DNA of 15,217 bases from an uncultured Oscillibacter sp. (GCA_947245315.1 CAMXNV010000024.1:1-15217), one strand, 5' to 3'. Positions 1 to 7,066 are shown, numbered from the stretch's first letter. Translations and numbers: made by a program. Notes: generated from the letters alone by a model not told the origin.

Positions 1-262
1 TCTCCTCCTCCTCAAAGGGGCGGGTCAGGATGAAGGAGGAGTACCAGCGGCTGGCGATGCGCATGCCCCGGAGGTCCAGGGCCTTTTTCAGCTCCGCGGG
101 ATCCGTGGGATACTTGTTGCCGATCTCGCAGCCTGTGAAGCCCGCCAGGGCCATCTCGCTGACGGTCTGCTGGAAGGTGTTCTCGGCCCCCAGCTCCGGC
201 ATATCGTCGTTGCACCAGCCGATGGGCGCAATGCCCAGGGAAACGGTTTTGGGATCAAACAT
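1..262 (-). CDS. iolE: Inosose dehydratase (IolE), N-terminal part, cut by window edge
   Basis: The protein starts MFDPKTVSLGIAPIGWCNDD and continues through MPELGAENTFQQ, a G-C-E-I-G stretch and ASRWYSS. This is the pattern of 2-keto-myo-inositol dehydratase of the TIM-barrel xylose-isomerase-like family, which converts scyllo-inosose to a diketo intermediate in myo-inositol catabolism. About 87 codons are visible; the rest (family length near 300 residues) lies left of the window. The start is the ATG complementary to 260-262, preceded on the minus strand by AAGGAGG about 9 nt upstream. A promoter and a cre-like site lie upstream, so it is probably the first gene of its transcript. Other iol genes, if present, would be beyond the left edge. 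The family call rests on recognised motifs only. Confidence 0.85.
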   Translation of the reverse strand, partial: MFDPKTVSLGIAPIGWCNDDMPELGAENTFQQTVSEMALAGFTGCEIGNKYPTDPAELKKALDLRGMRIASRWYSSFILTRPFEEEE

Positions 263-353
263 GAGAAACGGCCTCCTTGAAAAATTGTCCTCCTGGGGCC
301 GGAAAACCGGCCTCAAGGCCAGAGGGTGAAAACCGGCGGGGACCTGCCGTCTC

Positions 354-367
354 CGCAAGCGTTTTCG
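354..367 (-). promoter_or_regulatory. Putative cre-like (CcpA/LacI-family) operator at the iolE start point
   Basis: The minus-strand 14-mer CGAAAACGCTTGCG agrees with the published cre consensus TGAAARCGYTTNCA at 12 of 14 positions; only the two end bases differ. It lies directly after the inferred transcription start, a roadblock position. That fits catabolite repression of an inositol gene, but a local LacI-type regulator could use the same site. Confidence 0.5.
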
Positions 368-375
368 CTATTAAG

Positions 376-404
376 AAAGTAACATTTCCCCGCTGAAAAA
401 TCAA
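376..404 (-). promoter_or_regulatory. Putative sigma-A promoter of iolE
   Basis: On the minus strand, TTGATT (399-404) and TACTTT (376-381) are separated by exactly 17 bp. Transcription would start near 369 and give a leader of about 105 nt. The leader contains a GGCCGG-TTTT-CCGGCC hairpin (297-312) and then the iolE ribosome binding site. Confidence 0.55.
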
Positions 405-422
405 CGTTTTTTCGCGGCACAC

Positions 423-436
423 CGGAAAATTTTCCG
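423..436. promoter_or_regulatory. 14-bp perfect palindrome upstream of the iolE promoter
   Basis: CGGAAAATTTTCCG is a perfect palindrome centred about 60 bp upstream of the inferred iolE start point and outside the -35 box. This is a common activator-site position. No regulator gene is adjacent in the window. Confidence 0.35.
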
Positions 437-523
437 ATTTCGCCAAAGGTCATTCTCCATTTTTTACGCTTTGACGGAAGCACGGGGGGAAATTACGCAA
501 ACGTTCACGTTCCCTCCGGCCCC

Positions 524-1225
524 TCACCAGCAGTCCGTCCAGCCCACGGCGTCCCCGCCGGTCTCGAAGGGCTCGGGGAAGGCGCCGGAGGCCAGCATTT
601 CCTCCCGGATGGCGGCGGAGAGGTCGGGGATGGTCTCGGGGCCGTAGGAGGCGAAGGCGGCGCTGTCCATGAGGATGGCCCCCGCCCGCTCCATGTCCTC
701 CAGGTTCACCCGCTGGATCTCCTCCGTCTGGGAGGAGCAGCAGTCCGTCAGCACCACGGTGTTGTACTCCAGGGCGATGGCGTCGTAGCAGGTGGTCCGG
801 ACGCAGTTGGGGGTGGTGGTGCCCGCCAGGAGGACGGTGCGCACGTCCAGCCGCCGGAGGATCAGGTCCAGCTCCGTCTGGAAGAAGGCGCTCCACCGGG
901 GCTTGATGATGGTCCAGTCCCCGGGCTGGGGCCGGAGGGCCTCCGGGGCCTGGGCGCTGTTGGGCCCCGTGGAGGCGGGGCGGCAGGCGTGGCCCCCGGC
1001 CTTCCAGGCGGCGTAGCGGGTGAGCTCCACGTCGCTGCCGTCGGAACGGTAGATGCGCTTGACGAAGAACACGGGGATGCCCTTGGCCCGGGCCAGGTCC
1101 AGGGCGCGGGCGCAGGCGGGGACGGTGGCCTGGGCCCCCCGGATGCAGTGGCCGCCCCGGTGGTCCACGAAGCCGTTTTCCATGTCGATGAGGATCAGGG
1201 CTGAACGGGTGGGGTTGGGTTTCAT
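524..1225 (-). CDS. Isochorismatase-family cysteine hydrolase
   Basis: A 233-aa protein of the isochorismatase-like hydrolase fold. The catalytic triad is visible: Asp14 in ALILIDMENGF, Lys108 in IIKPRWSAFF, and Cys141 in GTTTPNCVRTTC. The Thr-Pro before Asn-Cys is typical of the cis-peptide motif of this family. Members hydrolyse nicotinamide, N-carbamoyl compounds, isochorismate or ureidoacrylate; nothing visible picks the substrate. An in-frame ATG seven codons upstream (1246) would place the AGAGGAG ribosome binding site inside the coding region, so the ATG at 1223-1225 is preferred. It follows the membrane protein gene after 43 nt on the same strand and is probably the last gene of the MATE operon. 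iolE downstream has its own promoter. Confidence 0.85.
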   Translation of the reverse strand: MKPNPTRSALILIDMENGFVDHRGGHCIRGAQATVPACARALDLARAKGIPVFFVKRIYRSDGSDVELTRYAAWKAGGHACRPASTGPNSAQAPEALRPQPGDWTIIKPRWSAFFQTELDLILRRLDVRTVLLAGTTTPNCVRTTCYDAIALEYNTVVLTDCCSSQTEEIQRVNLEDMERAGAILMDSAAFASYGPETIPDLSAAIREEMLASGAFPEPFETGGDAVGWTDCW

Positions 1226-1244
1226 GGGTAGTCTCCTCTCATTC

Positions 1245-1276
1245 AATTGGGAATTAAAAATTAGGAATTTAATAGG
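1245..1276. other. AT-rich spacer with short GGAATT/AATTCC repeats
   Basis: Between the membrane protein gene and the isochorismatase gene, a short AT-rich stretch contains GAATTAAAAATTAGGAATTT. It stands out against GC-rich surroundings. It could hold a weak internal promoter, but no convincing -35/-10 pair was found. Confidence 0.25.
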
Positions 1277-2252
1277 TCAGGGGAACGCCCCGGTCAATCA
1301 GGTCCGCCAGCAAATAGGCCGTGCCCTCCATGCCCACGCCGGGGGACAGGAGGACCTGCCCCCGCCCGTCCAGGAGCCGGACGGAGGAGAGGGAGCCTAG
1401 GCCGGTGACATAGGTCCTAAGCTGGGCCGCCGCCACGTCGGAGAAGCGAATTTCTTGTTCCGCCCCCCAGCCGGGCCGCCGGAGAATCCGGTCCCCCCGG
1501 ACCTGGATTCGCTCCCGCCGCACCCAAACCAGGGCCCCGAAGGCCCCCAGGGGGAACAGCAGGACGGCCAAAGCCACGGGCCAAACGTCCATCCAAAAAC
1601 AGGCCAAAGCCGCGGCGCAGAAGAAGAGACCCGCGGCCACGAAGATGGCCGTGTACAGCCCGGGGTAGCGGAGACAGTAGGCCTCCGGCGCCCGGGCGGG
1701 CAGGTCCAGGTCCAGCTCCTCCTTCCGGGGCCCCGGGTCCGCCGGGGGGAGGGGCTGGTCCCAGCCCTTGGGGGCCCGGGGGAGGAAGAGGGTCCCCCGG
1801 CGGCGCAGGTCCGCCAGCAGAATCTCCAGGCCGTCCATGGTGACGTGGAGGCGGCAGAGGACCTGACGGCGCTGATCCCAGAGGACCAGGGTTTCCCGGC
1901 CCTCCCGGGCCTGGACGAAGGCCACCTGGGAAAAGGTGAACTCCTCCACGGGGCGCTTCCAGCGGTGGTAGGCCAGGGCCTCGCCGTCCACCTCCAGCCG
2001 GGTCTCCCGGGCCCACAGGGCCCAGAGGGGACAGGCCACAATCAAGGCCCCCAGAATCAGGAGGAACCAGGGGAGGGCGGGGTCAAACTCCGGCCCGTCC
2101 AGCAGGCAGGCCAGCAGCAGGAAGACCCCCAGGGGGAGCAGCAGCAGGGGGACCACCCGCTCCGCCCGGGAGGGCCGGAGGGTGTACCGGGCGGGAATGT
2201 AGACGGAGACCCACCGGGTGTTCTCCCGGCGGGCGGGCCGTTTGAAGGGCAT
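1269..2252 (-). CDS. Membrane protein with two tandem (two-helix + PH-like) modules
   Basis: A 327-aa protein of unknown function. Two hydrophobic hairpins (about residues 33-80 and 200-243) are each followed by a soluble segment of 75-110 residues. The soluble segments look alike. Each starts with a charged turn (RETRLEVDG and RRERIQVRGD), continues as beta-strand-like sequence (FTFSQVAF and IRFSDVAA), and ends in ILLADLRRRGT or YLLADLIDRGV. The layout resembles bacterial PH-domain membrane proteins (bPH), but the match is structural impression only. The start has a GAGGAGG ribosome binding site 7 nt upstream, and the gene begins 12 nt after rlmA ends. It lies third in the leftward MATE operon. 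Confidence 0.75.
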   Translation of the reverse strand: MPFKRPARRENTRWVSVYIPARYTLRPSRAERVVPLLLLPLGVFLLLACLLDGPEFDPALPWFLLILGALIVACPLWALWARETRLEVDGEALAYHRWKRPVEEFTFSQVAFVQAREGRETLVLWDQRRQVLCRLHVTMDGLEILLADLRRRGTLFLPRAPKGWDQPLPPADPGPRKEELDLDLPARAPEAYCLRYPGLYTAIFVAAGLFFCAAALACFWMDVWPVALAVLLFPLGAFGALVWVRRERIQVRGDRILRRPGWGAEQEIRFSDVAAAQLRTYVTGLGSLSSVRLLDGRGQVLLSPGVGMEGTAYLLADLIDRGVPLTY

Positions 2253-2264
2253 GGGACCGCCTCC

Positions 2265-3086
2265 TCAGCGTTTTTGAAATACGTGTACCCGGAAGGAAGT
2301 CCGGACCTCCAGCCGGTCCAGGGCCGCCAGGCGCTCCGCCCCGGCCTTGGGGGTCTTCCAGAAATAGGGGGTCATGCGGAAGAGATTCCGGACGTCCTCC
2401 CGGCGGTCCAGGAGAATCGTCCCGTCCACCGGGACGATCTCCCGGTAGGCGAAGCCCTCGTAGGGAGTCTCCTTCTCCTCGTTGGGATAGGGGCGGTCGT
2501 AGAGAATTTCCTTCAGCTCCCAGAGGTGGGCCCCGCCGGGGACCACGTAGAGGAACCACCCGCCGGGCCTCAGCACCCTCCGGAACTCCTCCAGGGCCAG
2601 GGGCGAGAAGCAGTTCAGCAGCACGTCCACGGAGCCGTCCCTCAGGGGCAGCCGGTAGGAGGAGGCCACGGCAAATTCCACCTCCCGCTCCCGCCGGGCG
2701 GCGGCCCGGAGGGCCAGCTTCGAGATGTCCGTCCCAGCCATTTGGGGGCGCTTCCCGGCGGCCCGGAGGGCCTGCCAAACCCCGGAGGTGTAATAGCCCT
2801 CCCCGCAGCCCGCGTCTAAAAGCGCGGGCGCTTCGCCGGAAACCGGCAGGATTCGACTACAGATCGTATTCAACAGCGGATGATAATACCCTCTGGATAG
2901 GAACTCCCGCCGGGCCAGGACCATCTCCCGGTCGTCGCCGGGGAGGGCGGAGTGCTTCCGGTTGGGGGGCAGCAGGTGGACGTAGCCCTCCCGGGCCAGG
3001 TCGAAGCTGTGGCCCGCCGGGCAGACATAGGCGCGCTCCCGGCGCTCCAGGGGGGCGGCGCAGAGGGGGCAGCGAAAGAGGCTCAT
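2265..3086 (-). CDS. rlmA: 23S rRNA (guanine-N1)-methyltransferase RlmA
   Basis: A 273-aa protein with an N-terminal zinc site (Cys6, Cys9, Cys22, His26 in FRCPLC...YVCPAGHSFD), then the PPNRKHSALPGDD segment typical of RlmA. The Rossmann SAM-binding motif LLDAGCGEGYY is at about residues 89-99. RlmA enzymes methylate N1 of G745 (RlmA-I) or G748 (RlmA-II, including TlrB of tylosin producers) in helix 35 of 23S rRNA; Gram-positive members are usually of the G748 type. The length matches the family (about 270 aa). The start ATG overlaps the MATE stop in an ATGA arrangement, so translation is probably coupled. The reading frame extends further upstream inside the MATE gene, but the zinc-motif N-terminus supports this start. 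Confidence 0.9.
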   Translation of the reverse strand: MSLFRCPLCAAPLERRERAYVCPAGHSFDLAREGYVHLLPPNRKHSALPGDDREMVLARREFLSRGYYHPLLNTICSRILPVSGEAPALLDAGCGEGYYTSGVWQALRAAGKRPQMAGTDISKLALRAAARREREVEFAVASSYRLPLRDGSVDVLLNCFSPLALEEFRRVLRPGGWFLYVVPGGAHLWELKEILYDRPYPNEEKETPYEGFAYREIVPVDGTILLDRREDVRNLFRMTPYFWKTPKAGAERLAALDRLEVRTSFRVHVFQKR

Positions 3087-4471
3087 TCCCGGGTCCCTCC
3101 CGTCACGTCGTTGATCCAGCGGCCGCTCCGGACCCGCCAGAGGCAGAGGGGGAACTTCACCACGCTCTCCAGCTGGATGGCGGCGGCGATGGGCCAGCAG
3201 CCCATCCGGAAGACCAGGGCCGCCAGGGCGGTGACGGGGAGGCAGATGACCCACTGGGGGACGATGTCCAGCACGGTGGCCCAGACCACGTCGCCCCCGG
3301 AGCGCAGGACGCCGGTGACCGAGGAGATGGCGCAGGCGTGAAGGGGAATGGAGGCGAAGCCCATGACGGCCAGGGCCGTGGCGATCTCGGCGGACTGGCC
3401 GAAGAGCTTGAACATGGGGAACACCACCGGCCGGAAGAGCAGGGGCACCAAGGCGATGGAGAAGAGGGCCAGGGCCGTTCCCACCAGCACGGAGAACCAG
3501 AGGAGGGTCCGGCTCAGGTCCATGACCTGGGCTTTGGACTGGCCCTCGCCGATGGCCTTGCCCACCATCACGGCGGCGGCGGCCCCCAGGCCGAAGCAGA
3601 CCACCAGGAAGAGGCGGTTCAGGTTGCCCATGACGGCGTTGGCGGCCAGCATCTCCACGGAGTTCTCCGTGTACCCCAGGATGACGGTGAGCAGGGAGTT
3701 CCCCAGGCCCCAGGCCGTCTCGTTGAGGACCACGGGGGAGGCGTATTTCACGAAGCGGCGCCCCATGTCCAGCCCCGGGCGGAAGAAGAGGCCCAGGTCC
3801 AGGGGGATGCGCCGGCTCCGCAGGGCGCAGAAGACGCAGATGACGAACTCGCTCATCCGGGCCAGGAGGGTGGCGATGGCGGCCCCGGCCACCCCCAGGG
3901 CGGGGAAGCCCCCCCGGCCGAAGATCAGGAGGTAGTTGAGCCCGGTGTTCAGGATGGTGGAGAAGCCGAAGAGCTTCATGCCGAAGGCGGGGTTCTCCAC
4001 GCTCCTCTGGGCGCTGGCGTAGATGGAGGAGAGCATGTTGAAGACGTAGGAGAAGCCGATGACCCGGAGGTAGGGCGCGCCCAGGAGGGAGAGGTCATGC
4101 CGGTTGGACAGGAGGTCCATGACGGGCACGGGGAAGCAGAAGAAGAGCAGGGCCAAAACCAGGGTGATGCCCGTGCCGATGAGGGAGGCGACGCCCAGGG
4201 CGCGGCTGACGCTCTTCTGGTCCCCCTTGCCCCAGTACTGGCTGACCAGGATGCCCAGGCCGCTCTGGACGCCGAAGACGATGCTGATGAGCAGGAAGAC
4301 CGGGACGTTGGCCGTGGTGACGGCAGCCATCTCGGCGTTGCCCAGGCGGGAGACCATGAAGGTGTCGATGAGGCCCAGGGAGAAGGTGATGAGGTTTTGC
4401 AGGATCATGGGGAGGGAGAGCTTGAAGAGCCGTTTGTAAAAGCCGGGCTCGCGGCGGAGGAAGTGGAACAT
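3083..4471 (-). CDS. MATE family multidrug/cation exporter
   Basis: A 462-aa polytopic membrane protein of normal MATE length with about 12 hydrophobic helices. It opens with FYKRLFKLSLPMILQNLITF and contains LGLIDTFMVSRLGNAEMAAV, SGLGILVSQYWGKGD and VMVGKAIGEGQ, all typical of the NorM/DinF-like MATE family. Such proteins export cationic drugs or metabolites by Na+ or H+ antiport. The frame is open further upstream to 4648, but the extension crosses the inferred promoter and reads as low-complexity basic sequence. The ATG at 4469-4471 starts the conserved N-terminus, although its ribosome binding site (AAAGG) is modest. It is the first gene of the leftward operon and overlaps rlmA by 4 nt. 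Confidence 0.93.
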   Translation of the reverse strand: MFHFLRREPGFYKRLFKLSLPMILQNLITFSLGLIDTFMVSRLGNAEMAAVTTANVPVFLLISIVFGVQSGLGILVSQYWGKGDQKSVSRALGVASLIGTGITLVLALLFFCFPVPVMDLLSNRHDLSLLGAPYLRVIGFSYVFNMLSSIYASAQRSVENPAFGMKLFGFSTILNTGLNYLLIFGRGGFPALGVAGAAIATLLARMSEFVICVFCALRSRRIPLDLGLFFRPGLDMGRRFVKYASPVVLNETAWGLGNSLLTVILGYTENSVEMLAANAVMGNLNRLFLVVCFGLGAAAAVMVGKAIGEGQSKAQVMDLSRTLLWFSVLVGTALALFSIALVPLLFRPVVFPMFKLFGQSAEIATALAVMGFASIPLHACAISSVTGVLRSGGDVVWATVLDIVPQWVICLPVTALAALVFRMGCWPIAAAIQLESVVKFPLCLWRVRSGRWINDVTGGTRE

Positions 4472-4540
4472 GGGGGAAGCCTTTCTTTGTTTGATTTTTC
4501 CGGGCGGGGAGGGAGGGAGCCCCGGGGTCCGCCGCCGCCG

Positions 4541-4570
4541 GTTGAAAAGGAGCGATTGCTTCTTTTCAAC
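4541..4570. promoter_or_regulatory. 30-bp inverted repeat, candidate operator or leader hairpin of the MATE operon
   Basis: Arms GTTGAAAAGGAGC and GCTTCTTTTCAAC pair over 13 bp with a single mismatch around a GATT centre. The repeat lies immediately after the inferred transcription start of the MATE operon. As DNA it would suit a dimeric repressor (MarR- or MerR-size site). As RNA it would form a stem at the 5' end of the transcript. No regulator gene is next to it. Confidence 0.55.
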
Positions 4571-4577
4571 TGTGCTG

Positions 4578-4606
4578 ACTATATCACAGTCAAATGCAAG
4601 GTTCAA
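4578..4606 (-). promoter_or_regulatory. Promoter of the MATE-rlmA operon
   Basis: On the minus strand, TTGAAC (4601-4606) and TATAGT (4578-4583) are spaced 17 bp, with an extended -10 TGA directly before TATAGT. Transcription would start near 4571, leaving a leader of about 100 nt. It lies back to back with the rpmH promoter about 70 bp away. Confidence 0.75.
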
Positions 4607-4675
4607 GGCCGGATGGCAAAATCGCCGCCGCCGCGTGCCCCCGGGCAAACAAATGGGGATTCAGGCAAGTTTTTG

Positions 4676-4705
4676 TTGACACCTTTTGAACGAGTATGCT
4701 ATACT
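4676..4705 (+). promoter_or_regulatory. rpmH operon promoter
   Basis: A perfect TTGACA (4676-4681), an 18-bp spacer and TATACT (4700-4705) with an extended -10 TGC. This is a strong sigma-A promoter, as expected for a ribosomal protein gene. The start would be near 4712, giving a leader of about 127 nt. Confidence 0.85.
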
Positions 4706-4745
4706 ATTCCATGCGTCGACAGACGCCGGATATTTGTCTGCCGCG

Positions 4746-4771
4746 CCGCCCGGCGATTCTTCCCCGGGCGG
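4746..4771 (+). other. Hairpin in the rpmH leader
   Basis: CCGCCCGG (4746-4753) pairs perfectly with CCGGGCGG (4764-4771) across a 10-nt loop, in the 5' leader of rpmH. There is no U-run after it, so it is not a terminator. It may stabilise the RNA or take part in control. Confidence 0.4.
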
Positions 4772-4838
4772 TGTTGGGAAAGCGCCGCCCCCGGAGCTCC
4801 GGCGGGACGGACGGAATATGGACAGGAGGTGTCTCAGC

Positions 4839-4979
4839 ATGGCAACGAAACGTACCTATCAGCCCAAGAAGCTCCACGGCCAGAAGGTCCACGGCTTCCG
4901 CAAGCGCATGGCTACCGCCAACGGCCGCAAGGTTCTGGCCCGCCGCCGCGCCAAGGGCCGCGCCCGCCTCTCTTATTGA
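4839..4979 (+). CDS. rpmH: 50S ribosomal protein L34
   Basis: A 46-aa, highly basic protein beginning MATKRTYQPKKL and containing HGFRKRMATANGRKVLARRR, the L34 signature; the usual length is 44-46. It belongs to the large ribosomal subunit. A strong AGGAGGTG ribosome binding site sits about 9 nt before the ATG. It is the first gene of the conserved rpmH-rnpA-yidD-yidC-khpB run, 100 nt before rnpA. Nothing notable was seen in that 100-nt gap. Confidence 0.98.
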   Translation: MATKRTYQPKKLHGQKVHGFRKRMATANGRKVLARRRAKGRARLSY

Positions 4980-5079
4980 GCGGCAGGAGACACTTGAACA
5001 CGAGTCCTGACAGGGGCGGCTGGAATTGTTTGGATTCCTCCGTCCCTTGTGCTGGTTTTCTTCAAAAAGGGGTGGGCCG

Positions 5080-5424
5080 ATGAAGGCGGCGGTAACCTTA
5101 AAGCAGAATTACGAGTTTCGCCGGCTGTACCAGAAGGGCGCGTCGGCGGTGGGGGGCGGCATGGTGCTCTACTGCCGGAAGAACCGCCTGGGGCACAACC
5201 GCCTGGGCCTCACCGCCTCGGTAAAGCTGGGGGGCGCCGTGGTCCGGAACCGGGCCCGCCGCCGCCTGCGGGAGGTCTACCGGCTGAACAGTCCCCGGCT
5301 CCGCCAGGGCTGGGACATCATCCTGGTGGCCCGGGGGAGGACGCTGACCGCCTCCTGGAAGGAGCTCAACGACACCTTCCTCCGCCTGTGCCGGAAGCTG
5401 AGCCTCCTGGAGGACAAGCCGTGA
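5080..5424 (+). CDS. rnpA: Ribonuclease P protein component
   Basis: A 114-aa basic protein with the RnpA layout: an N-terminal LKQNYEFRRLYQKG strand, then NRLGLTASVKLGGAVVRNRA, RRRLREVYR, and a C-terminal WDIILVARG segment. The RNR-type basic helix (VVRNRARRRLRE) binds the RNase P RNA. The protein assists the catalytic RNA in 5' processing of tRNA precursors. The ATG at 5080 starts the conserved N-terminus and has an AAGGGGTGG ribosome binding site. The frame is open 18 codons further upstream without support. Its stop overlaps the GTG start of yidD (GTGA). Confidence 0.96.
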   Translation: MKAAVTLKQNYEFRRLYQKGASAVGGGMVLYCRKNRLGHNRLGLTASVKLGGAVVRNRARRRLREVYRLNSPRLRQGWDIILVARGRTLTASWKELNDTFLRLCRKLSLLEDKP

Positions 5425-5630
5425 AGCGGGTTCTCATCTGGCTGGTCCGGTTTTACCAGCGGAACATCTCGCCCGCCCGTCCCCGGTGCTGCAACTACAT
5501 CCCCACCTGCTCCCAGTACGCTGTGGAGGCCCTGGAGAAGTACGGCGCCGTGAAGGGAAGCTGGCTCGCGTTCAAGAGAATTCTCCGATGCAACCCCTTC
5601 CATAAGGGGGGGTATGACCCTGTGCCTTGA
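5421..5630 (+). CDS. yidD: Membrane protein insertion efficiency factor YidD
   Basis: A 69-aa protein starting at GTG, which overlaps the rnpA stop by 4 nt and has a GGAGG site 7 nt upstream. It contains the family pattern FYQRNISPARPRCCNYIPTC, then SQYAVEALEKYGAVKG, RILRCNPFHKGG and a final YDPVP. The three conserved cysteine positions (CC..., PTC, RCNP) are present. YidD is a small amphipathic membrane-associated protein that helps YidC/Sec insertion. Length and position between rnpA and yidC are normal. A longer frame exists from 5049 but it is out of phase with any conserved sequence. Confidence 0.96.
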   Translation: MKRVLIWLVRFYQRNISPARPRCCNYIPTCSQYAVEALEKYGAVKGSWLAFKRILRCNPFHKGGYDPVP

Positions 5631-5634
5631 GGCT

Positions 5635-5853
5635 CAAAGAGGGGACTTCGTCCCCCCTTTGGATTCCCCCCACCAGTGACGCCGGTCACTGGTGTGTGCG
5701 TCCAAGGCGCACGGGTCGAGGTATTTTGGGCACGCGCATGTCGCGCCCAAAATGATTTCAATTCTTTTCCGCCTCCGGCGGAAAACCGGGAACCTGGGTT
5801 CCCTGGCCCCTCCTCCTAAAAATTGACCGCGCGAAACGCGGACAATTTTTAGG
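5635..5853 (+). repeat. Array of seven consecutive hairpins between yidD and yidC
   Basis: Non-overlapping inverted repeats follow one another. 5635-5661 has 11-bp arms with one mismatch and a CTTCG loop. 5671-5694 is CACCAGTGAC/GTCACTGGTG, perfect. 5696-5712 is GTGCG/CGCAC. 5723-5753 is ATTTTGGGC/GCCCAAAAT plus an inner GCG/CGC. 5765-5785 is TTTTCCGCC/GGCGGAAAA, perfect with a 3-nt loop. 5788-5803 is GGGAAC/GTTCCC. 5815-5853 has 17-bp arms CCTAAAAATTG-A/T-CCGCG with one mismatch. They cover most of the gap. No coding frame was found. It may be a cluster of dispersed palindromic repeats or a structured RNA segment of the operon transcript. Confidence 0.7.
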
Positions 5854-5884
5854 ACGCGCCACTTTAGTTTGAGAGGAACAAATT

Positions 5885-7051
5885 ATGTTTTCAACCATCG
5901 GATACTTTATCTGTATCCCCTTCGCCTGGCTGGTGCGGCTCTTTTACAACCTGACCAATTCCTACGGCATGGCCATTATCCTCTTTACCCTGGTCATCAA
6001 GCTCATTATGCTGCCCTTCCAGATGAAGTCCAAAAAGAGCATGATGCGCATGAGCCGTATGTCCGGCCGGATGCAGGAAATCCAGAAGAAATACGCCAAC
6101 AACCAGACCAAACAGGCCGAGGAAATGCAGAAGCTCTACGCCGAGGAGGGCGTCAGCCCCATGTCCGGGTGCCTCTGGTCCTTCCTGCCCCTGCCCATCC
6201 TGCTGGCCCTGTATTCCATCATCCGCCAGCCCATCACCCACTTCATGATGCTGAGCCAGGACGTGGTCCAGCAGATGGTGGACGCGGTGACCAACGCCGG
6301 GCTGAGCCTGGAGGGCATCGCCCAGATGTCCAAAGAGGGCGAGGTCATCGTGGAGAACGGCTTCACCAAGATCATGCCCTACGGGCAGATCAACCTGGTG
6401 AAAACCATCGCCTCGGAGCTCCCCGAGGTGGGCAATACGGTGGACGGCTGGATCAATATGAACTACACCTCCTTCGGGCTGGACATGGCCGCCAACCCCT
6501 GGACCATGGTGAAGGGCTTCTCCTTCACCTGGGCTGCCATCGGCCTGATCCTCATCCCCATTCTGGCGGGACTCAGCCAGGTGCTCCTGACCAAGATCAC
6601 CATGCAGCACCAGCCCCAGACCGACGCCAATGCCAACGCCATGAACCGCACCATGATGTTCATGCCCCTCTTCTCCGTCTACCTCGCTTTCAGCATGCCC
6701 GCGGCCCTGGGCCTGTACTGGATTGCCCAGAGCGGCATCTCCGCCGTGCAGGAGTTCCTCATGGCCAAGTTCTTCAACAAGCGGCTGGAGGAAGAGGAGA
6801 ACGCCCGCTATGAGGCCCGCCAGGCCGAGCGGAGGAAGAAAATGGAGGAGGCCAAGGTCCTCCAGGAGCAGCAGCGCCAGCAGGCCCCCCAGAAGCAGAC
6901 CCTGAAGGAAAAGCAGAAAGCCGCCCAGGCCGCCAAGGCCGCCAAAGCCGCCAAGGCAGCCTCCAGCACCACGGAGGCGGGCCGGGTAGGGGACAGGCCC
7001 TATGCCAGGGGCCGGGCCTACAAGCCGGACCGCTATGATGACGAAACGTAA
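5885..7051 (+). CDS. yidC: Membrane protein insertase YidC/Oxa1
   Basis: A 388-aa YidC of the short Gram-positive type, without the large periplasmic domain of Gram-negative YidC. It opens with a hydrophobic helix and then SYGMAIILFTLVIKLIMLPF. A charged cytoplasmic hairpin follows (QMKSKKSMMRMSRMSGRMQEIQ...), then SGCLWSFLPLPILLALYSIIRQP, two late helices and ALGLYWIAQSGISAVQEFLM. The tail (about residues 300-388) is strongly basic and contains an AAKAAKAAKAA run, as expected for ribosome or nucleic-acid contact. No lipobox is evident. The GAGAGGA ribosome binding site is about 7 nt upstream. The hairpin array separates it from yidD; khpB follows after 15 nt. Confidence 0.95.
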   Translation: MFSTIGYFICIPFAWLVRLFYNLTNSYGMAIILFTLVIKLIMLPFQMKSKKSMMRMSRMSGRMQEIQKKYANNQTKQAEEMQKLYAEEGVSPMSGCLWSFLPLPILLALYSIIRQPITHFMMLSQDVVQQMVDAVTNAGLSLEGIAQMSKEGEVIVENGFTKIMPYGQINLVKTIASELPEVGNTVDGWINMNYTSFGLDMAANPWTMVKGFSFTWAAIGLILIPILAGLSQVLLTKITMQHQPQTDANANAMNRTMMFMPLFSVYLAFSMPAALGLYWIAQSGISAVQEFLMAKFFNKRLEEEENARYEARQAERRKKMEEAKVLQEQQRQQAPQKQTLKEKQKAAQAAKAAKAAKAASSTTEAGRVGDRPYARGRAYKPDRYDDET

Positions 7052-7066
7052 AGGTGGAGAGCCGTT

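Noticed and set aside
255..446. 63-codon minus-strand frame in the iolE leader
   Set aside because: It covers the promoter and operator region and overlaps the iolE start out of frame, with no conserved features.
1455..2819. 454-codon plus-strand frame opposite the PH-like membrane protein and rlmA
   Set aside because: Pro/Gly/Gln-rich antisense shadow with no ribosome site or domain; both minus-strand genes are well supported.
4580..4840. Replication origin between the MATE operon and rpmH
   Set aside because: No cluster of DnaA boxes or dnaA gene was seen; the region is explained by two divergent promoters and the rpmH leader.
3338..5083. Long open frame on the plus strand opposite the MATE gene and into rpmH
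   Set aside because: Low-complexity Gly/Glu/Gln/His product antisense to a clear MATE coding region; a product of GC-rich codon bias.
5635..5853. CRISPR array
   Set aside because: The hairpins differ in sequence and spacing; there is no repeated unit and no cas gene.
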